NCBI GenBank assembly: GCA_009841005.1
Contig: VXMR01000130.1
Coordinates: 1 to 54,192, forward strand
Length of the DNA: 54,192 nt
Source of the DNA: Gemmatimonadales bacterium
Lineage (GTDB): Bacteria > Gemmatimonadota > Gemmatimonadetes > Palauibacterales > Palauibacteraceae
Reading direction: 5' to 3'
Shown: positions 1-8,342 of the stretch, piece by piece
Numbering within the stretch: the stretch's first letter is position 1
Layout: each line of letters opens with the position of its first letter
Notes under the pieces: generated by a model
What the model saw: the letters and a program-made list of their open reading frames with translations, nothing else
The model's database searches: none
Told to the model about the DNA's origin: nothing
Made by a program: the position numbers and the translations under genes

Positions 1-985
1 CGCTGCCCGCGCCGAGGGCCCCCAGGTCGAACCCCTCGACGAGGTTCAGCTGCATCGCGACCTCCAGCCCTCCGCGCGACGTCGGCGGGCTGGTGTAGAT
101 GTCGTATCCCCGGTACGTCGTGTGGATCGGCTCCGCCCAGATGGGCTCGTAACGGGCGAAGTCCTCCGTGGTGAAGTCGCCGCCGTTCTCCGCATAAAAT
201 TGAGCCATCTCCTCGGCGATATCGCCCCGGTAGAACCGGTCGAAGGCGGCCTGGAGCGCCTCCGAGCGCGTCTTGCCGGCCGCCAGCGCCTCCTGCTCGG
301 CCTCGACGACCTTGCGGAGTGTGTTCGCCAGGTCGGGCATGCGGAACGTCTCGCCCGGCTCGGGCACCCGGCCGCGGGGGAGGAACATCCGCCGGCTGGA
401 TGGGAAGCTCTCGAAGAGTTCCCGATGAGATTCGATCGCGGCCACCACGGACGCCTCGATCGGATGGCCGTTCTCCGCGTAGTCGATGGCCGGAGCGAGC
501 ACCTGCGCCAGGCTCATCGTGCCGAAACGGTCCAGCAGGGCGATCCATCCCCCGAAGAGGCCGGGGACGACGCCCGCGTGAATCCCCTTGTTCAACTCGT
601 CGGCCGTGCGGCTCGCGGGATCGATGGCCAGCGGAGCGGCGCCGGTGGCCCCCAGCGAGTACACGCGGTCGGAGACGGCATCGTAGAGGGTCACGAACCC
701 GTTCCCCGCCATCCCGGACATCTGCGGCCGCACGACGTTCAGCGTGGCGAGGGTCGCGACGGCGGCATCGGCGGCGTTTCCCCCGGCCATGAGCATGCGG
801 AGACCCGCCATGGATGCCAGGGGGTGGCCGGCCGTGACCAGCCCGTTCGGGCCCGGCACCGCAGGCCGGTGCGCCGGCCGGTCGGGACTCCGATCCCCGC
901 CCGCCTGCCAGGCCGTGGCCTGCAGCGGCAGCAGGAGAAGAGACATGGCGAAAACCGTGATCATCCTCCAAGCGGGTGCTTTCAT
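1..985 (-). CDS. ggt: gamma-glutamyltransferase, N-terminal part (cut by window edge)
   Basis: Secreted enzyme that cleaves gamma-glutamyl bonds of glutathione and related peptides. The window holds about the first 328 residues; the rest lies before base 1. A signal peptide covers residues 1-26 (MKAPAWRM, then a hydrophobic core ending at ATA). The family N-terminal block follows: HPLAS at 54-58 and GGNAADAAVA near 68-77, then a VVRPQMSGMAGNG stretch where the family usually has VxPxxSGxGGG. The self-cleavage site and nucleophilic Thr of the small subunit are outside the window, so activity cannot be judged. The start ATG has a strong Shine-Dalgarno (GGAGGGGG) inside the end of tdk, whose stop directly abuts it, so the two are probably co-transcribed. 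Confidence 0.9.
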   Translation of the reverse strand, partial: MKAPAWRMITVFAMSLLLLPLQATAWQAGGDRSPDRPAHRPAVPGPNGLVTAGHPLASMAGLRMLMAGGNAADAAVATLATLNVVRPQMSGMAGNGFVTLYDAVSDRVYSLGATGAAPLAIDPASRTADELNKGIHAGVVPGLFGGWIALLDRFGTMSLAQVLAPAIDYAENGHPIEASVVAAIESHRELFESFPSSRRMFLPRGRVPEPGETFRMPDLANTLRKVVEAEQEALAAGKTRSEALQAAFDRFYRGDIAEEMAQFYAENGGDFTTEDFARYEPIWAEPIHTTYRGYDIYTSPPTSRGGLEVAMQLNLVEGFDLGALGAGS

Positions 986-1624
986 CTAGATCCCCCTCCA
1001 TTCCTCCGTGTCACGTCTCGGCAGCAGTTCCCTCTGGGCCCGGCCTCGCTCAGGCACGTCGTGGCAACGGCGGCAGCGCGCCTCGTACGATTCGGCGCCT
1101 CCCACCTGGATCGTCGGCCCCTCGGCGGGCGCCGGCTTCCCATCGATGAGACGCTGGTTCCTCGTCGCCGGATCGCCGCATGCCACGCAGATCGCGTGCA
1201 GCTTGTCGATGCGCTCCGCGCGCGCCAGAAGCGGTCCCATGGGACCGAAGGGCTCGCCGCGGAAATCCATGTCGGTGCCGGCCACGATGACGCGCATCCC
1301 GGCATCCGCCAGAGCGTCGGCCACCGCGCAGATCCCGTCGTCCAGGAACTGGGCCTCGTCGATCGCCACGACCTGCGTCGACGGGCGGACCTTCCCGGCC
1401 ACCTGCACGGAACTGGACACGGGTTCGGCGTCGATCTGCCGGCCGTCGTGGGACGAGATCCGGAACTCGCCACCGTAGCGATCGTCCAGGTGAGACTTGA
1501 AGAGTTGTACCCGCCGCCCGGCAATGAGGGCGCGCCGCACGCGCCGGATCAACTCCTCGGACTTCCCGCTGAACATGACGCCGGCGACGACCTCGATCCA
1601 TCCGTGTCTCGCCCCGTGCAGCAT
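986..1624 (-). CDS. tdk: thymidine kinase (type II)
   Basis: Cytoplasmic salvage enzyme that phosphorylates thymidine to dTMP with ATP. The 212-residue protein has the P-loop GVMFSGKS (15-22), the DEAQF box (89-93, with the catalytic Glu at 90), and the [12 protein letters not shown] block (117-128) of the bacterial/human TK1 class. The zinc-ribbon cysteines of the lasso domain are at 146, 149, 184 and 187. Length is typical for the family. It sits 3 bases after the preceding membrane-protein gene and its stop abuts the ggt start, so this is a tight minus-strand run. The start has no clear Shine-Dalgarno and may rely on coupling. Confidence 0.95.
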   Translation of the reverse strand: MLHGARHGWIEVVAGVMFSGKSEELIRRVRRALIAGRRVQLFKSHLDDRYGGEFRISSHDGRQIDAEPVSSSVQVAGKVRPSTQVVAIDEAQFLDDGICAVADALADAGMRVIVAGTDMDFRGEPFGPMGPLLARAERIDKLHAICVACGDPATRNQRLIDGKPAPAEGPTIQVGGAESYEARCRRCHDVPERGRAQRELLPRRDTEEWRGI

Positions 1625-1627
1625 CGA

Positions 1628-2299
1628 TCAGAAGCCCAGAATGCCGTAGTTGCCATCCAGGATCAGGCGCACGGAGACGTACAATCCGAACGCCGGGCAT
1701 AGCACCCAGAACGCGTTCGGGACGCCAATGTAGACGAAGAACTCCCGCTTCGTGATGAGCGCCTGCCTCCCCGCGACGAAAAAGCTGACCCAGTAGAGCG
1801 ACGACACGTACGTCCACTGCCAGAACAGCATGGCGGCGATAATGCCGGCGACGACAGCCGGCAGGAAACCGACGGTAAAGGCCCCATACAGGATCAGCGT
1901 CGGCACCGGCGTGAAGTAACCGTTGGCGATATCGACGATGAACCCGAAGGTGCGGCGATCCGAATACGACCCATCGAACATCGAGTACGTGGCCCAGGCG
2001 TCCGCCCAGACCGCCGAGGAGAACATCCGTCCCGGCGGCACCCTCGTGGTGAGGAACTCGACCGCCGGGCTCCGGCCGGTCTCGCGCCGCCGTTCGCGCC
2101 AATACACGGCCCGCTTCTCGATGTAGTCCTGCCGCAGTTGTAGACACGCCTCCCAATAGCAGATGAGCAGATTCGTGGAGAAGAACAGGCTGAACAGACA
2201 ATGGATGGCGTTGAGATCTCCGTGGACGTAGTAGCGCGTACCGATCCCGAGCAGGGTAAGGATCGCGATCACCACCGCCGAGAGCGCTCCGGCCGGCAT
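1628..2299 (-). CDS. unknown multi-pass membrane protein
   Basis: A 223-residue integral membrane protein that I do not recognise. It starts with a hydrophobic segment (ALSAVVIAILTLLGIG) and has about five membrane spans, including LILYGAFTVGFLPAVVAGII and a final span ending in a P-x-FGLYVSV pattern. A charged loop rich in Arg and Glu follows the second span. I chose ATG 2299 because AGGGAGG lies 6 bases upstream; the open frame continues to 2389, but that stretch overlaps the end of the upstream gene. It lies 29 bases after the sphingosine-phosphate-lyase-like gene and 3 bases before tdk. A distant relation to EXPERA-type sterol/sphingolipid proteins crossed my mind but rests only on topology. 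Confidence 0.75.
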   Translation of the reverse strand: MPAGALSAVVIAILTLLGIGTRYYVHGDLNAIHCLFSLFFSTNLLICYWEACLQLRQDYIEKRAVYWRERRRETGRSPAVEFLTTRVPPGRMFSSAVWADAWATYSMFDGSYSDRRTFGFIVDIANGYFTPVPTLILYGAFTVGFLPAVVAGIIAAMLFWQWTYVSSLYWVSFFVAGRQALITKREFFVYIGVPNAFWVLCPAFGLYVSVRLILDGNYGILGF

Positions 2300-2328
2300 T
2301 CTGCCTCCCTGGCTGGTAGGCGGCGGCC

Positions 2329-3624
2329 CTAGTAGGTGCCGTCGAGGAACGTGTCCTGGAGACGGTCGCGCCGCGCGATGGCGACGCACTCACCGAGGTC
2401 CGAGAGGTACTCGCCGAGCACGGGCGTGTGGACGGACGTGATGGGCTGGTGGATGGCGGGCGGCTTGCGGTGCTGACCCATCATCCAGCCCCGCTCGTTC
2501 ATGAGTCGCGCGACGGCGAAGATATTGAACGGTTCCCCGGGTTCGACATCGTAGCGGAAGAGGTTCGTGTCCCCTTCGGGCTCGAACACGTAGAGGCCGT
2601 CGATCGCCCTTACGCCCTCGATCGCCGCGTGGGTCGTCTCCATGATCCCGCGCACGATCTCCCGGTATCCCTCCCGGCCGATGTGCCGGAGCATCGTCCA
2701 CGCGCAGGCCACGGCGCCGCCCGGCCGGGAGCCCTGGGCGGTGGCCGAGGCGTAGGAGCCGCCGGCGAGGTCGCGAACGACGTACCGGGCGTAATCGACA
2801 TCGTTGCCGTCGGCGAAGAGCACGAGCGAGGCGCTCTTCTGCGCGAAGCCGAACTTGTGGAGGTCCGCGGACAGGCTGGACACGCCCGGCACGGAGAGGT
2901 CGAAATCGGGGACCGGATAGCCGAGTTCCCGCGCAAAGGGAGAGATGAAGCCGCCGTAGCAGGCATCCGAGTGCAGGCGGACGCCCGTCTCGAGGGCAAG
3001 CTCACCGAGTTCCCGCATGGGATCGATGAGCCCGTAGTAGATCGTGGGGGCGCCGGCGTAGATGAAGATGGAGGATTCGTCGATGGCGTCGCGGATGGCG
3101 TCCACGTCCGCGCGGAAGTCCGGCCGGCAATCCGCGTACTTCATGTCGAGGTCGAGGATCTGGGCCGCCTTGTCCACCGACGGGTGCCGGCTGTAGGCGG
3201 CGACGATGTTGAGCCGGCCGAGGTCGGGACGCGCCTCCCGCTTCATGTCCCGCGCGACCTTCACGGCCTGGAAGATGCTCTCCGTGCCTCCGGAGGTGAA
3301 CTGGCCCGCCGCACCTTCCGGCGCGTTGAAGAGGTCGAGGCCCATCTGGACGACCTCTTCCTCCATCGCCCCGACGCTCGGGAAGGAGCCTTGGCCCGAG
3401 AGGGCGTTCTCCACGGAGTAGATGGCGTGCGACGCATCCTGCACCCGCTTCAGCGCCTCATTGACATAGTAGACGAGGTACGGGACGCGACCGTTCTTCC
3501 AGTCGTAGTCGATCGCCTTCCGGCCGAGCAGTTCGCTCTCGAGCGTCTCCCAGTCGATTCCCTGCTCGGGGATCCGCTTTCGGGTCTGAACGCCGGGACT
3601 CGCGGTACTCGTTGCCTGTGCCAA
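2329..3624 (-). CDS. PLP-dependent lyase of the sphingosine-1-phosphate lyase / group II decarboxylase family
   Basis: A fold-type I PLP enzyme of 431 residues. Features typical of sphingosine-1-phosphate lyases are visible: FTSGGTESI (109-117), the His-x-Asp region LHSDACYGGF (217-226), the PLP lysine in SADLHKFGF (Lys257), and GSRPGG (299-303) followed by a Trp-containing helix (the family pattern is GSRPGG...W..L.H.G..GY). It lacks the N-terminal membrane anchor of the eukaryotic enzyme and is probably cytosolic. The natural substrate may be a phosphorylated sphingoid base or another amine or amino acid; an aromatic or aspartate decarboxylase role is the alternative. The start is TTG, with GGAGGG 7 bases upstream; no ATG lies near the domain start. 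Confidence 0.8.
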   Translation of the reverse strand: MAQATSTASPGVQTRKRIPEQGIDWETLESELLGRKAIDYDWKNGRVPYLVYYVNEALKRVQDASHAIYSVENALSGQGSFPSVGAMEEEVVQMGLDLFNAPEGAAGQFTSGGTESIFQAVKVARDMKREARPDLGRLNIVAAYSRHPSVDKAAQILDLDMKYADCRPDFRADVDAIRDAIDESSIFIYAGAPTIYYGLIDPMRELGELALETGVRLHSDACYGGFISPFARELGYPVPDFDLSVPGVSSLSADLHKFGFAQKSASLVLFADGNDVDYARYVVRDLAGGSYASATAQGSRPGGAVACAWTMLRHIGREGYREIVRGIMETTHAAIEGVRAIDGLYVFEPEGDTNLFRYDVEPGEPFNIFAVARLMNERGWMMGQHRKPPAIHQPITSVHTPVLGEYLSDLGECVAIARRDRLQDTFLDGTY

Positions 3625-3631
3625 TTCGATG

Positions 3632-3637
3632 CCCTCC
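3632..3637 (-). promoter_or_regulatory. ribosome binding site deciding a TTG start
   Basis: GGAGGG on the minus strand, 7 bases before TTG 3624. The reading frame stays open for more than 500 codons upstream, but protein similarity begins just after this TTG, so this site fixes the start of the lyase-like gene. Confidence 0.65.
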
Positions 3638-3867
3638 GTCGTACGGTAGCGTGACCCGGGATCCGCCCGCGTCACCGTCCGTTGCCGGTCGTCGAAATCC
3701 AACCTTGTCTGAGAAGATGGGCGGGGCAACGCACGGGGCCGACGAGCGATCCGGGGCCTGGAGCAGGGGCTTGTCTGAGGAGGCGGCGTCCCGTCAGATA
3801 CCGGGGTCGCCGTACTGCCGAAGCCGGACCCGAGACCGCCCCCCCAAACCCGGGACCTGACAAACGA

Positions 3868-5328
3868 ATGGCCTGGCTGCAGACACACTGGATCGCGGTG
3901 GCTCTCCTCGCCGTGTACGGCGCCCTGCTCGTGCGGCACGCGATCGAGGGCCGGCGCGGGACGAAGGGCCGGGCGGACTACTACGTCGGCGGGCGGTCGA
4001 TGGGTGGAGTCGTGCTCGGCCTCTCCTTCTTCGCGACCTATTCGAGCACAAACAGCTTCGTCGGGTTCTCGGGACAGGCGTACACCTACGGGGCGCCGTG
4101 GCTGCTGCTCGCGCCCGCCGTCGTCATCTTCTCGCTCTCGGCCTGGATCTGGGTCGCGCCGCGGCTGCGCGCCTTTACGGGGGCGGTGGACTCGGTCACG
4201 CTCGCCGACTACGTGGGGTTCCGCTTCGAGAGCCGGGCGGCGCGCGTCCTGGCGGCGATCATTGTGATCTTCGCCAGCTTCCTGTACATGATCGCGGTCT
4301 TCAAGGGGATCGGGAATCTGCTCGAGATCTTCCTCGACATCCCCTACAGGGGCGCGATCGGGTTCGTGTTCATCGTCGTCGTCCTCTACACGGCCGTCGG
4401 GGGGTTCATCTCGGTCGTGAAGACGGATGCGGTGCAGGGGATCGTGATGTCGATCGCCGCCATCCTCCTCTTCTGGGGGACTCTGAACAGCGCCGGGGGG
4501 CTGGGGGCCATCGACGCGATCCGCGCGGCGCCCGACACCTCGGGACTCTTCCGCTGGGACGCGGCGATGCCCTTCCCCGTCCTCGTGGGAATCATCGTGG
4601 CGGGGACGCTCAAGTTCATCGTCGACCCGAGACAGCTTTCGCGCTTCTACGCTCTTGCCGATCCGCAGGCGGTGCGCCGCGGGCTCATCGTGTCGACGAT
4701 TGCCTTTCTCGGCGTGTACACGCTCCTGCTCCCGATCGGGCTCTATGCCCACGCGGTGATCGGCAGCGGACTCGCGGAATCGGATCTCGTCGTGCCGACG
4801 CTGCTCGGGGACGCCGGGATCCTGCCGGCGCTCCCGGCGGCGTTCATCCTCGTGGCCATGCTCGCGGCGGCGATGTCGTCGCTGGACAGCGTACTGCTCG
4901 TGATGGCCTCGACCTGGGAGCGGGACGTGATCTCGCTCTTCCGCCGCGTGGAGGAAGGACGCGACGAGGGACGCGCCGTGGCGCACACGCGGCTCTGGGT
5001 CGCGCTGTTCGCGATCATCACGGCCTGGCTCGCGCTCAACCCGCCGGGGAGCATCGTCACGCTGACCGCGTTCTCGGGCGGTCTCTATGCGGCCTGCTTC
5101 TTCCCGGCCGTGGTGCTCGGCCTGCTCTGGCGGCGAGGCACCGGGGCCGGGGCCGTGGCTTCGCTGCTGACCGGCTTTACGGTGCTGCTGTGCTGGGATC
5201 TGGTTCCGTTCTCGGACGCCGTGCACGAGGTGTTCCCCGCGATGGCGCTCTCGCTCGCCGCGTACGTGGGCTGCGGCCTCGCGGCCCCGCCGCTGGCGGC
5301 GGCCAAGCGCCTCGACATCAAGCTCTAG
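3868..5328 (+). CDS. sodium:solute symporter family transporter
   Basis: A 486-residue inner-membrane transporter of the SSS family (PutP/SGLT-like), expected to couple Na+ influx to uptake of an organic solute. The N-terminal span is followed by GRSMGGVVLGLSFFATYSS and the conserved FVGFSGQAYTYG region. Later features are TAVGGFISVVKTDAVQG and a DPRQLSRFYA stretch, then the AMLAAAMSSLDSVLL signature, which is the hallmark of the family. About thirteen spans can be counted. ATG 3868 is chosen because the first span begins at once; the upstream open frame is proline/arginine-rich and not protein-like. It is transcribed divergently from the lyase-like gene across 243 bases. The substrate is not predictable. 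Confidence 0.88.
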   Translation: MAWLQTHWIAVALLAVYGALLVRHAIEGRRGTKGRADYYVGGRSMGGVVLGLSFFATYSSTNSFVGFSGQAYTYGAPWLLLAPAVVIFSLSAWIWVAPRLRAFTGAVDSVTLADYVGFRFESRAARVLAAIIVIFASFLYMIAVFKGIGNLLEIFLDIPYRGAIGFVFIVVVLYTAVGGFISVVKTDAVQGIVMSIAAILLFWGTLNSAGGLGAIDAIRAAPDTSGLFRWDAAMPFPVLVGIIVAGTLKFIVDPRQLSRFYALADPQAVRRGLIVSTIAFLGVYTLLLPIGLYAHAVIGSGLAESDLVVPTLLGDAGILPALPAAFILVAMLAAAMSSLDSVLLVMASTWERDVISLFRRVEEGRDEGRAVAHTRLWVALFAIITAWLALNPPGSIVTLTAFSGGLYAACFFPAVVLGLLWRRGTGAGAVASLLTGFTVLLCWDLVPFSDAVHEVFPAMALSLAAYVGCGLAAPPLAAAKRLDIKL

Positions 5329-5337
5329 CCAGTAGCC

Positions 5338-5352
5338 GGCCTGTGGCAGGCC
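5338..5352. terminator. possible hairpin between convergent genes
   Basis: GGCCTG and CAGGCC form a 6-bp stem with a 3-base loop just after the symporter stop, between two convergent genes. No clear T-run follows, so a terminator role is only plausible. Confidence 0.35.
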
Positions 5353-5359
5353 TTCGAGC

Positions 5360-5827
5360 TTATTCTCCGCTCGCCGCCGCGACATCGAGGGCGAGGCGGC
5401 AGCACAGCGACCCCCGGTCGGCCCCGTGCCGGAGTTCGACCGACGGCTTCCAGCCCCACTCGGAATACTGGGTGACGCCGGGGACGGACTGCGGCACGCG
5501 GGGTTCGCCCGCCGCGATCCGGGCCGCGTGCAGGCGCATCTCGAGCCGATAGCCAGGGCGTTCGAGCTGGCCCTCGCTCAGGCGGCCGAGGTCCTCGGTC
5601 TCCACGCCGAGTTTCTCGCGGCCGATGCGCCGAACGAGAGCTCTGTCCGCCTCGCCGTCGGCATGCGAGCCCGCGGGCAGACCCCACACGCCGGGCAGAT
5701 CGGGATCGTCAGCGGGGCGGCGCACGAGCAGCCAACGGGGCGTCTTACCGGCCGATTCCGGATCCTCGATCACGAGGGCCATCGCGTGACGCGTAGGGCG
5801 GGCGTTGGGACCGCAGTCGCCCGTCAT
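5360..5827 (-). CDS. Nudix-fold protein with a degenerate Nudix box
   Basis: A 155-residue cytosolic protein whose layout matches Nudix hydrolases: WLLVRRPADDPDLPGVWGLP before the box, then the box region at 53-75. Against G-x5-E-x7-R-E-U-x-E-E-x-G-U, this protein keeps Gly53, Glu59, Arg67, Glu71, Gly74 and Val75. It has Ile68 and Lys72 where two metal-binding glutamates belong, so hydrolase activity is doubtful. Its ATG overlaps the stop of the upstream metallohydrolase gene (ATGA), which implies translational coupling. The distal part (about 115-130) is Trp-rich and may be a ligand lid. It may be a binding protein or a pseudo-enzyme; a sequencing error is unlikely because two separate positions differ. 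Confidence 0.7.
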   Translation of the reverse strand: MTGDCGPNARPTRHAMALVIEDPESAGKTPRWLLVRRPADDPDLPGVWGLPAGSHADGEADRALVRRIGREKLGVETEDLGRLSEGQLERPGYRLEMRLHAARIAAGEPRVPQSVPGVTQYSEWGWKPSVELRHGADRGSLCCRLALDVAAASGE

Positions 5828-8331
5828 CTCGCAGCCAGCGCCTCCAGCCGTTCCCGCGCGGCGTCAAAGCGATCGAGGATATTCGGGATGTCCGCACCGC
5901 CGTAACCCGCGGTCAACCTGAGCCGCGCCACGCCGAGGATCGCGAGGAGTTCGGCAGCCGCAGCTCGGCGGACGGCGGGATCGGAACTGCCGACGCTTCC
6001 GATCCACACGGGCGCGGTGTGCGCGAACGGGTAGTTCGCCATCATCGGCCAGCGGGCCGGGCCTCCGACGGCACGCGCAGCGACCCATCCCCCCTCCGGA
6101 AGCGTCAGGTCGCCCTCGAAGCGGCGCGAGCCGGGGCCGCCGAGCCCCTCCCCGCTCCACGCCACCTCGCCGTTCACCAGCACCTCGACCCGCTCCACCT
6201 CCGTGGCGGTCGCGACGTCGAGCGACCACGAGACCTCCCCGGCGGACACGATGTGGCCGGGCTCGGCTCCGTCGATGCTGAACTCGATGAACGGTCCGTT
6301 GGTCACGAAGCTGCGGCCGTTTCGCAGCGCGTCCATGTAGGTCGACCAGTTTTCCACCGTCCCGGTCTGCGCGTACACGCGCGAAGTGCCGATGGCCATC
6401 GTGCGGTAGAAGTTGTTCATCACGTCGGTCCCGGCCGAGGGCACGATCGGGATCCCGGCATTCAGCAGCAGGTGCCAGATCTGCGAGGTGAGGATCTCGT
6501 CGCTCCACAGGCAGACGATCTCGAGCGCATCCAGATTCCCCAGCACGGCGTCGGGGACGAGTTCGATCGGCACGACGCCGTAGAGGTCGGCGATCGACGC
6601 TTCGGCCCAGGGCGTCGCGCGCGGCATGCCGCGCGTGCTCACGGGGTGCACGTAGTACTGGAAGCCTCCCTGGGCCCGGGCATGTCGCAGCGGCTCGGCG
6701 TTCGCGCGGTCGTCCGATCCGTAGACCTGGTAGCCGGGTCCCCACACCCAGGGCCAGAACAGGTCGTCGATCTCGATCAGGCCCAGGTGGCCGAGGAAGT
6801 GGGACCGGACCTCCTGCCCGAAGCGGACGAAGGGCGGGCCGCCCGAGTGCCGCCACGTCCACAGATCCTGATCCTCGAACCGGTTGTGGAGGTTCGCGAG
6901 GAGCGGCGTGGCGAAGTCCAGCGCCTCGCCCCGCATCATCGGCATCAGGTCGTCCGGCGAGAGGTCGTAGGGGCCGCCGTAGTTGAGATGGAAATGGTGT
7001 TCGCCCGAACTCCAGCCGCCGGCGCGGGCGTCCCAAACGGGAGAAAGCACGACTTCGACCTCCGCGGCGGCGGACGCGGCACCCACCTGTACCGTCGCGG
7101 ATGCTTCGGGCGTCGCGAGCCCCTGAACGGCCGAGACCGTGACCTCGCCGACCGGAACGGTGAGTTCGATGACACCTGGCGAATAGAAGAAGACGCGGCC
7201 GCTCTGTCCGTCGAACCGCGACGCCGGACCGTCCGGGACCAGCGGGTGCCCCGCGCCGTCCACGACCGCGAGCCGGGCCGCCACCGGAGCGCCGCCCTCC
7301 TCGGCCACCGTCCGTATCCGAAGACTCGCCGTCGCAACACCCCAGTCCCAGGCCGTCACGTCCACCGTCTCGATGGGACCGCCGGCGGCTCGCACACGCT
7401 TGAGATTCATGCGTTCCCGGTCATCGGCCTCGGCGAAGTAGACCCACTCGCCGGCTGGGTCCCAGGCGGGCGTCAGCGGCAAGCCGCCCGAGGCCAGCAG
7501 GATGGATGGCCCGGGCTCCGCCACGTTGAGGAGCCGGAGGTCCCACCCCTCCTGCGTCGGCCAGTTTACGGCCACGGTGGACCCGTCGGGACTCAGAGCG
7601 GGCCGCGCCATGGACGCGATGCTCCCCTCGATGAGCGTCCGCGGCTCCGCCGCATCGCCCGACCGCAGGACGACACGGTCGCGGCCGCCGCCTTTCCAAA
7701 GGTAGACGAGCGCCCGTTCGCCGGGCTGGGGCTTCAGTTCGATCCCGCGTGCGTCGGTCACCGGCCGCCGCACGCCGCTCTCGATGTCGACCGCCCACAG
7801 ATCCAGGGCCCCGGCCTCCGATTCGGCCGATGAGTAGAAGATCTTCGTCCCGTCAGCGGAAAACGCAGGGTCGAGTTCGAGTCCGGGGCTGTCGACGCGG
7901 CCTAGTTCCGTTCCGCTGCCCGCGGCGACCCAGACGATCTCCGTGTCTTCGGTGTCATCGCGCACGAACGCGATGAGCTCGCCGTCGGGAGACCAGGCGG
8001 GCCGCGCGTCGATCCCCCCGCCGCGGGTCAGCCGCCGCGCGACTCCACTCGACAGATCCATGACCCAGATCCAGCCGTGCGAGGCGAAGGCCACCCGCGC
8101 GCCGCCCGGCGACAGCGCCGGATCGATGGGCCCGGCCGTGAGCGTGGGCAGTTCATAGCCCTCGAGGTACACGTGATGGCCGTACCCCGCGACCTTCGGG
8201 TAGCGATTCGTCCACTGCGCCGCCCCGTCCGCGGGGGCCGCCGCGAGGGCGAGGAACATCGCGCCGAGCGCCCCGCAAACCGCGGACCGGCCGCTCGATA
8301 CCGGCGACGGACGAACCGGATGCGCCCCCAC
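5824..8331 (-). CDS. exported TolB/PD40 propeller fused to a CehA/McbA-type metallohydrolase
   Basis: About 835 residues. A signal peptide (hydrophobic run GALGAMFLALAAA ending near AQW) is followed at roughly 45-345 by at least five PD40/TolB blades (SPGGARVAFAS, SPDGELIAFV, SADGTKIFYSS, SPDGSTVAVN, DPAGEWVYFA). A beta-rich linker leads to a CehA/McbA-like PHP-type domain that begins at GEHHFHLNYGG (near 443-450). Further His/Asp sites include YYVHPVS and PSAGTDVM. The family cleaves carbamate, phosphotriester or other esters with metal ions. GTG 8331 was chosen because it gives a complete signal peptide and lies 11 bases after the upstream stop; the ATG further in would truncate the signal. 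The next gene overlaps its stop (ATGA). Export is inferred; the substrate is unknown. Confidence 0.8.
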   Translation of the reverse strand: MGAHPVRPSPVSSGRSAVCGALGAMFLALAAAPADGAAQWTNRYPKVAGYGHHVYLEGYELPTLTAGPIDPALSPGGARVAFASHGWIWVMDLSSGVARRLTRGGGIDARPAWSPDGELIAFVRDDTEDTEIVWVAAGSGTELGRVDSPGLELDPAFSADGTKIFYSSAESEAGALDLWAVDIESGVRRPVTDARGIELKPQPGERALVYLWKGGGRDRVVLRSGDAAEPRTLIEGSIASMARPALSPDGSTVAVNWPTQEGWDLRLLNVAEPGPSILLASGGLPLTPAWDPAGEWVYFAEADDRERMNLKRVRAAGGPIETVDVTAWDWGVATASLRIRTVAEEGGAPVAARLAVVDGAGHPLVPDGPASRFDGQSGRVFFYSPGVIELTVPVGEVTVSAVQGLATPEASATVQVGAASAAAEVEVVLSPVWDARAGGWSSGEHHFHLNYGGPYDLSPDDLMPMMRGEALDFATPLLANLHNRFEDQDLWTWRHSGGPPFVRFGQEVRSHFLGHLGLIEIDDLFWPWVWGPGYQVYGSDDRANAEPLRHARAQGGFQYYVHPVSTRGMPRATPWAEASIADLYGVVPIELVPDAVLGNLDALEIVCLWSDEILTSQIWHLLLNAGIPIVPSAGTDVMNNFYRTMAIGTSRVYAQTGTVENWSTYMDALRNGRSFVTNGPFIEFSIDGAEPGHIVSAGEVSWSLDVATATEVERVEVLVNGEVAWSGEGLGGPGSRRFEGDLTLPEGGWVAARAVGGPARWPMMANYPFAHTAPVWIGSVGSSDPAVRRAAAAELLAILGVARLRLTAGYGGADIPNILDRFDAARERLEALAAR

Positions 8332-8342
8332 GCGCGACGAGC

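Noticed and set aside
122-1702. Long plus-strand open frame across ggt and tdk
   Set aside because: Arg/Gly/His-rich translation without domains, antisense to clear genes; a common effect of very high GC.
3625-5385. Extension of the lyase-like open frame by 587 codons
   Set aside because: The extra stretch is antisense to the symporter and not protein-like; TTG 3624 has a strong Shine-Dalgarno.
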